NCBI GenBank assembly: GCA_031253995.1
Contig: JAIRVG010000051.1
Coordinates: 1-32,639 of the forward strand
Direction: 5' to 3'
DNA from: Paucimonas sp.
Lineage (GTDB): Bacteria; Pseudomonadota; Gammaproteobacteria; Pseudomonadales; Pseudomonadaceae
DNA length: 32,639 bases
Below the pieces are notes generated by a model that did no database searches, was not told the origin of the DNA, and worked only from the letters and a program-made list of their open reading frames with translations. Numbering within the stretch: position 1 is the stretch's first letter; every line of letters starts with the position of its first letter. This document shows positions 30,798-32,639 of this stretch, piece after piece. The position numbers and the translations under genes are program-made.

Positions 30798-32375
30798 ATG
30801 CTCCCGTCCCTCCTTCGCTACCTCCTGCTGCTGCTCGCCTTCCTGACGGGCGCACAACCCTACCCGGCCTTCAGTGCCCCCGATCCCGGCCAAAGCGCGG
30901 TCCTGCACCTGCGCCAACGCTTCAACGACATCCGCCCCGAATGCCCGGACGGCAGTGCCGCCTACAACTGCAACGGCGTGCTCATCCGCGCCATCCGCGA
31001 CCCGTCCAATCCGACCTTCTGGAACCCCAGCGAGGAGAACGTGGCACGCAAGGGCGTTTCCTTCTCCTACATCCGCGCCGATGTCGGCAACGAAGTCCTC
31101 GCCGGCGATGCCGGGCTGATCATGAGTGAACTGGGCGCGCCCGTCGGGCAACCTCTCACGGTTCGCTGCGTGTTCCCCCTGAACGCCGCCACCGACAGCC
31201 GTGTCGACAGCTGCGGCACCACGGTCTTCCCCGATCCTTGCCACGTCATCGGCGTCATCGACATTCCCACCTGGAAGGCTCATTTCGCCGAGTATTCCGG
31301 CACCAGGACCTGCTACTTCGATCCGACGGCAGAATGGTTCCAGTTCAGCGTCGAAGTGCGCCAGCATTTCCCCATACCGGAACACCGCCGGTTCTGGAAC
31401 GAAGTGGTGATCGCGCCCTGGCCACAGGACATACCGGAGCAACTGCCCCTTGAAGCGCTGTACTACTCGGGTGAGGGATTGAGCAAGGCGCGGCAGATGC
31501 AGGACAGCTTCATGCAGGCCACCGGGAAGTTCATTCCCATCGTCCGGGTAGAGCTGACCAGGGAACCGGTGTTTTTCTACGAACCCAGAGAGCCCGTTAC
31601 ACCCAGTGCGACCTTGACCCACGCGCAGGAAGACCAGATCGGGCAATCGGTGGTCCTGCGCCTGCGAGAACGCTTCCACGACACCCGTCCCGAATGCCCA
31701 CCGGATGGCAAGGCAGCGTTCTACTGCAACGGAGTTTTCGTGCGTGCGCTGAATGTCGACTGGAACAGCCCGACGTTCTGGAACCCCGTCGACAAGGACA
31801 TCCAGCGTAACGGCGTGTCGTTCATCTTCATGCGCGAGGATGCCAACATCAGCACAGTGCCCGGCGAGGCGGGCATCATCATGAGCGAGTTCGATGCCCA
31901 TGCCCGGGAACAACTGGTCGTGGGCTGCGCCTTCCCGGTCAATGCGCAAACCGATGCCAGGGAAAGCAGTTGCTATCTACCCAACCGGCCAATGTCCTGC
32001 CAGAAAAGCCGGGTGTGGGACGCGCAGAGCTGGTTGGCGTATTACGAGTCCGCGCTGGACTTCGTGTGCTATTTCGAGCCGACCGCCAGATGGTTCCAGT
32101 TGAGCATCGAGATTCGCCGGGACCACGCCGACAAGCTGCGCAGCGGATGGAACGAGGTGATCATCCGCCCCTGGACCCAGGACATTCCCGAGCGCCTGCC
32201 GCTCGAAGCACTCTGGTACGACGGAAGTGCGGAAGGGCTGATGCGCGCTCGCACCATGCAGGACAGGTTCATCAGTGCCACCGGGCTGTTCATTCCGATC
32301 GTACGTATCCAGCCGGACAGCACGCAGGTCTTCCACTACGTGCCGCGGGAACCGCTTCCGCAGAACAACACATAA
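30798..32375 (+). CDS. Secreted protein with two tandem homologous domains (possibly halovibrin-like)
   Basis: The 525-residue protein starts at ATG 30798 with GAGGA 7 nt upstream. A signal peptide (about 1-26, ending near AFSA) is followed by two repeats of about 230 residues, near 32-262 and 280-515. Both repeats contain RPEC, YNCNG or YCNG, TFWNP, GVSF, IMSE, C-FP-NA-TD-R, FQ-S-E-R, WNEV, QDIPE-LPLEAL and ATG-FIPIVR. Conserved Cys pairs suggest disulfides in a secreted fold. I tentatively connect the family to HvnA/halovibrin-type secreted proteins (reported as NAD-glycohydrolase/ADP-ribosyltransferases), from memory only. The last four codons and the stop lie in a repeat that also occurs at 1-87 and 32522-32639. 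Confidence 0.72.
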   Translation: MLPSLLRYLLLLLAFLTGAQPYPAFSAPDPGQSAVLHLRQRFNDIRPECPDGSAAYNCNGVLIRAIRDPSNPTFWNPSEENVARKGVSFSYIRADVGNEVLAGDAGLIMSELGAPVGQPLTVRCVFPLNAATDSRVDSCGTTVFPDPCHVIGVIDIPTWKAHFAEYSGTRTCYFDPTAEWFQFSVEVRQHFPIPEHRRFWNEVVIAPWPQDIPEQLPLEALYYSGEGLSKARQMQDSFMQATGKFIPIVRVELTREPVFFYEPREPVTPSATLTHAQEDQIGQSVVLRLRERFHDTRPECPPDGKAAFYCNGVFVRALNVDWNSPTFWNPVDKDIQRNGVSFIFMREDANISTVPGEAGIIMSEFDAHAREQLVVGCAFPVNAQTDARESSCYLPNRPMSCQKSRVWDAQSWLAYYESALDFVCYFEPTARWFQLSIEIRRDHADKLRSGWNEVIIRPWTQDIPERLPLEALWYDGSAEGLMRARTMQDRFISATGLFIPIVRIQPDSTQVFHYVPREPLPQNNT

Positions 32376-32639
32376 CTCACTGATTTAGCAGGGACGGCGT
32401 GGGAGCGGATTCATCCGCGATTGGGCGCGGAGCGGCCATAAACCTGAGTCCGCGGCGTGTCAGGAGAACTCGGGACTCAGGTTTTACGACGGCTGCGCCG
32501 CCCATCGCGGATGAATCCGCGCCCACGCCGTCCCTGCTAAATCAGTGAGTTATGTGTTGTTCTGCGGAAGCGGTTCCCGCGGCACGTAGTGGAAGACCTG
32601 CGTGCTGTCCGGCTGGATACGTACGATCGGAATGAACAG
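32286..32639. repeat. 118-bp exact inverted repeat around a REP pair, running off the window
   Basis: Bases 32286-32403 are identical to the reverse complement of 32522-32639. After one mismatch (32404 against 32521) the match continues 17 bp into the REP stems (32405-32421 / 32504-32520). The symmetry centre is near 32462.5. The left arm includes the last 90 nt of the secreted-protein gene. The right arm is an inverted copy that stops only because the window ends. The central ~80 bp is an imperfect palindrome and a true REP pair. Confidence 0.92.

Overview
The window is high-GC gammaproteobacterial DNA that reads as Pseudomonas (putida/fluorescens type). The cvrA/nhaP2-mscK-selO gene order, the protein sequences and the many REP elements (cores reading GGGAGCTGGCTTGCCAGCGAT or GGGAGCGGATTCATCCGCGAT, or their complements) all point there. 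The genus is an inference from motifs and remembered homologues; no search was run.

Left part (1-8556). A repeat-rich leader (1-435) carries an inverted REP-type repeat, a 116-bp direct duplication with two perfect terminator-like hairpins, and a candidate promoter. It is followed by a K+/H+ antiporter, an MscK-type mechanosensitive channel and the SelO protein AMPylase, all on the + strand. A REP cluster separates these from thioredoxin 2 (trxC), which converges on a stand-alone ParA-type ATPase.

Central part (8557-27653). This is a compact 21-gene, single-strand operon of about 18.8 kb for an aryl polyene (APE), the xanthomonadin-like class of membrane pigments. A 315-bp upstream region holds a good sigma70-type promoter. 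The genes supply the aromatic starter (MIO ammonia-lyase), its activation (AMP ligase fused to a hot-dog dehydratase), two acyl carrier proteins, polyene elongation (two complete ketosynthases, one short ketosynthase-like chain-length-factor protein, a ketoreductase and a second dehydratase), tailoring (flavin halogenase-like oxidoreductase, methyltransferase), lipid or sugar attachment (two acyltransferases, a GT2 glycosyltransferase, a thioesterase) and export (LolA-like carrier, MMPL/RND exporter, two lipoproteins). It also contains an unexpected CPA2/CHX-like antiporter homologue. Nearly every junction overlaps by 1-26 nt, so translational coupling is likely. No phosphopantetheinyl transferase is present here, so one must be supplied from elsewhere.

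Right part (27654-32639). A LysR regulator is divergent from an MFS transporter. After a REP-rich gap come a small periplasmic OB-fold (BOF/YgiW) protein and a secreted protein made of two homologous halves, possibly halovibrin-like. The window ends inside an exact 118-bp inverted repeat that copies the 3' end of this last gene. Much of that repeat also matches the first 87 bp of the window in inverted orientation.

The most notable items are the tail-to-tail inverted repeat at the right edge, the antiporter homologue inside the APE operon, the halogenase signature in the APE flavoenzyme, the ligase-dehydratase fusion, and the internally duplicated secreted protein.
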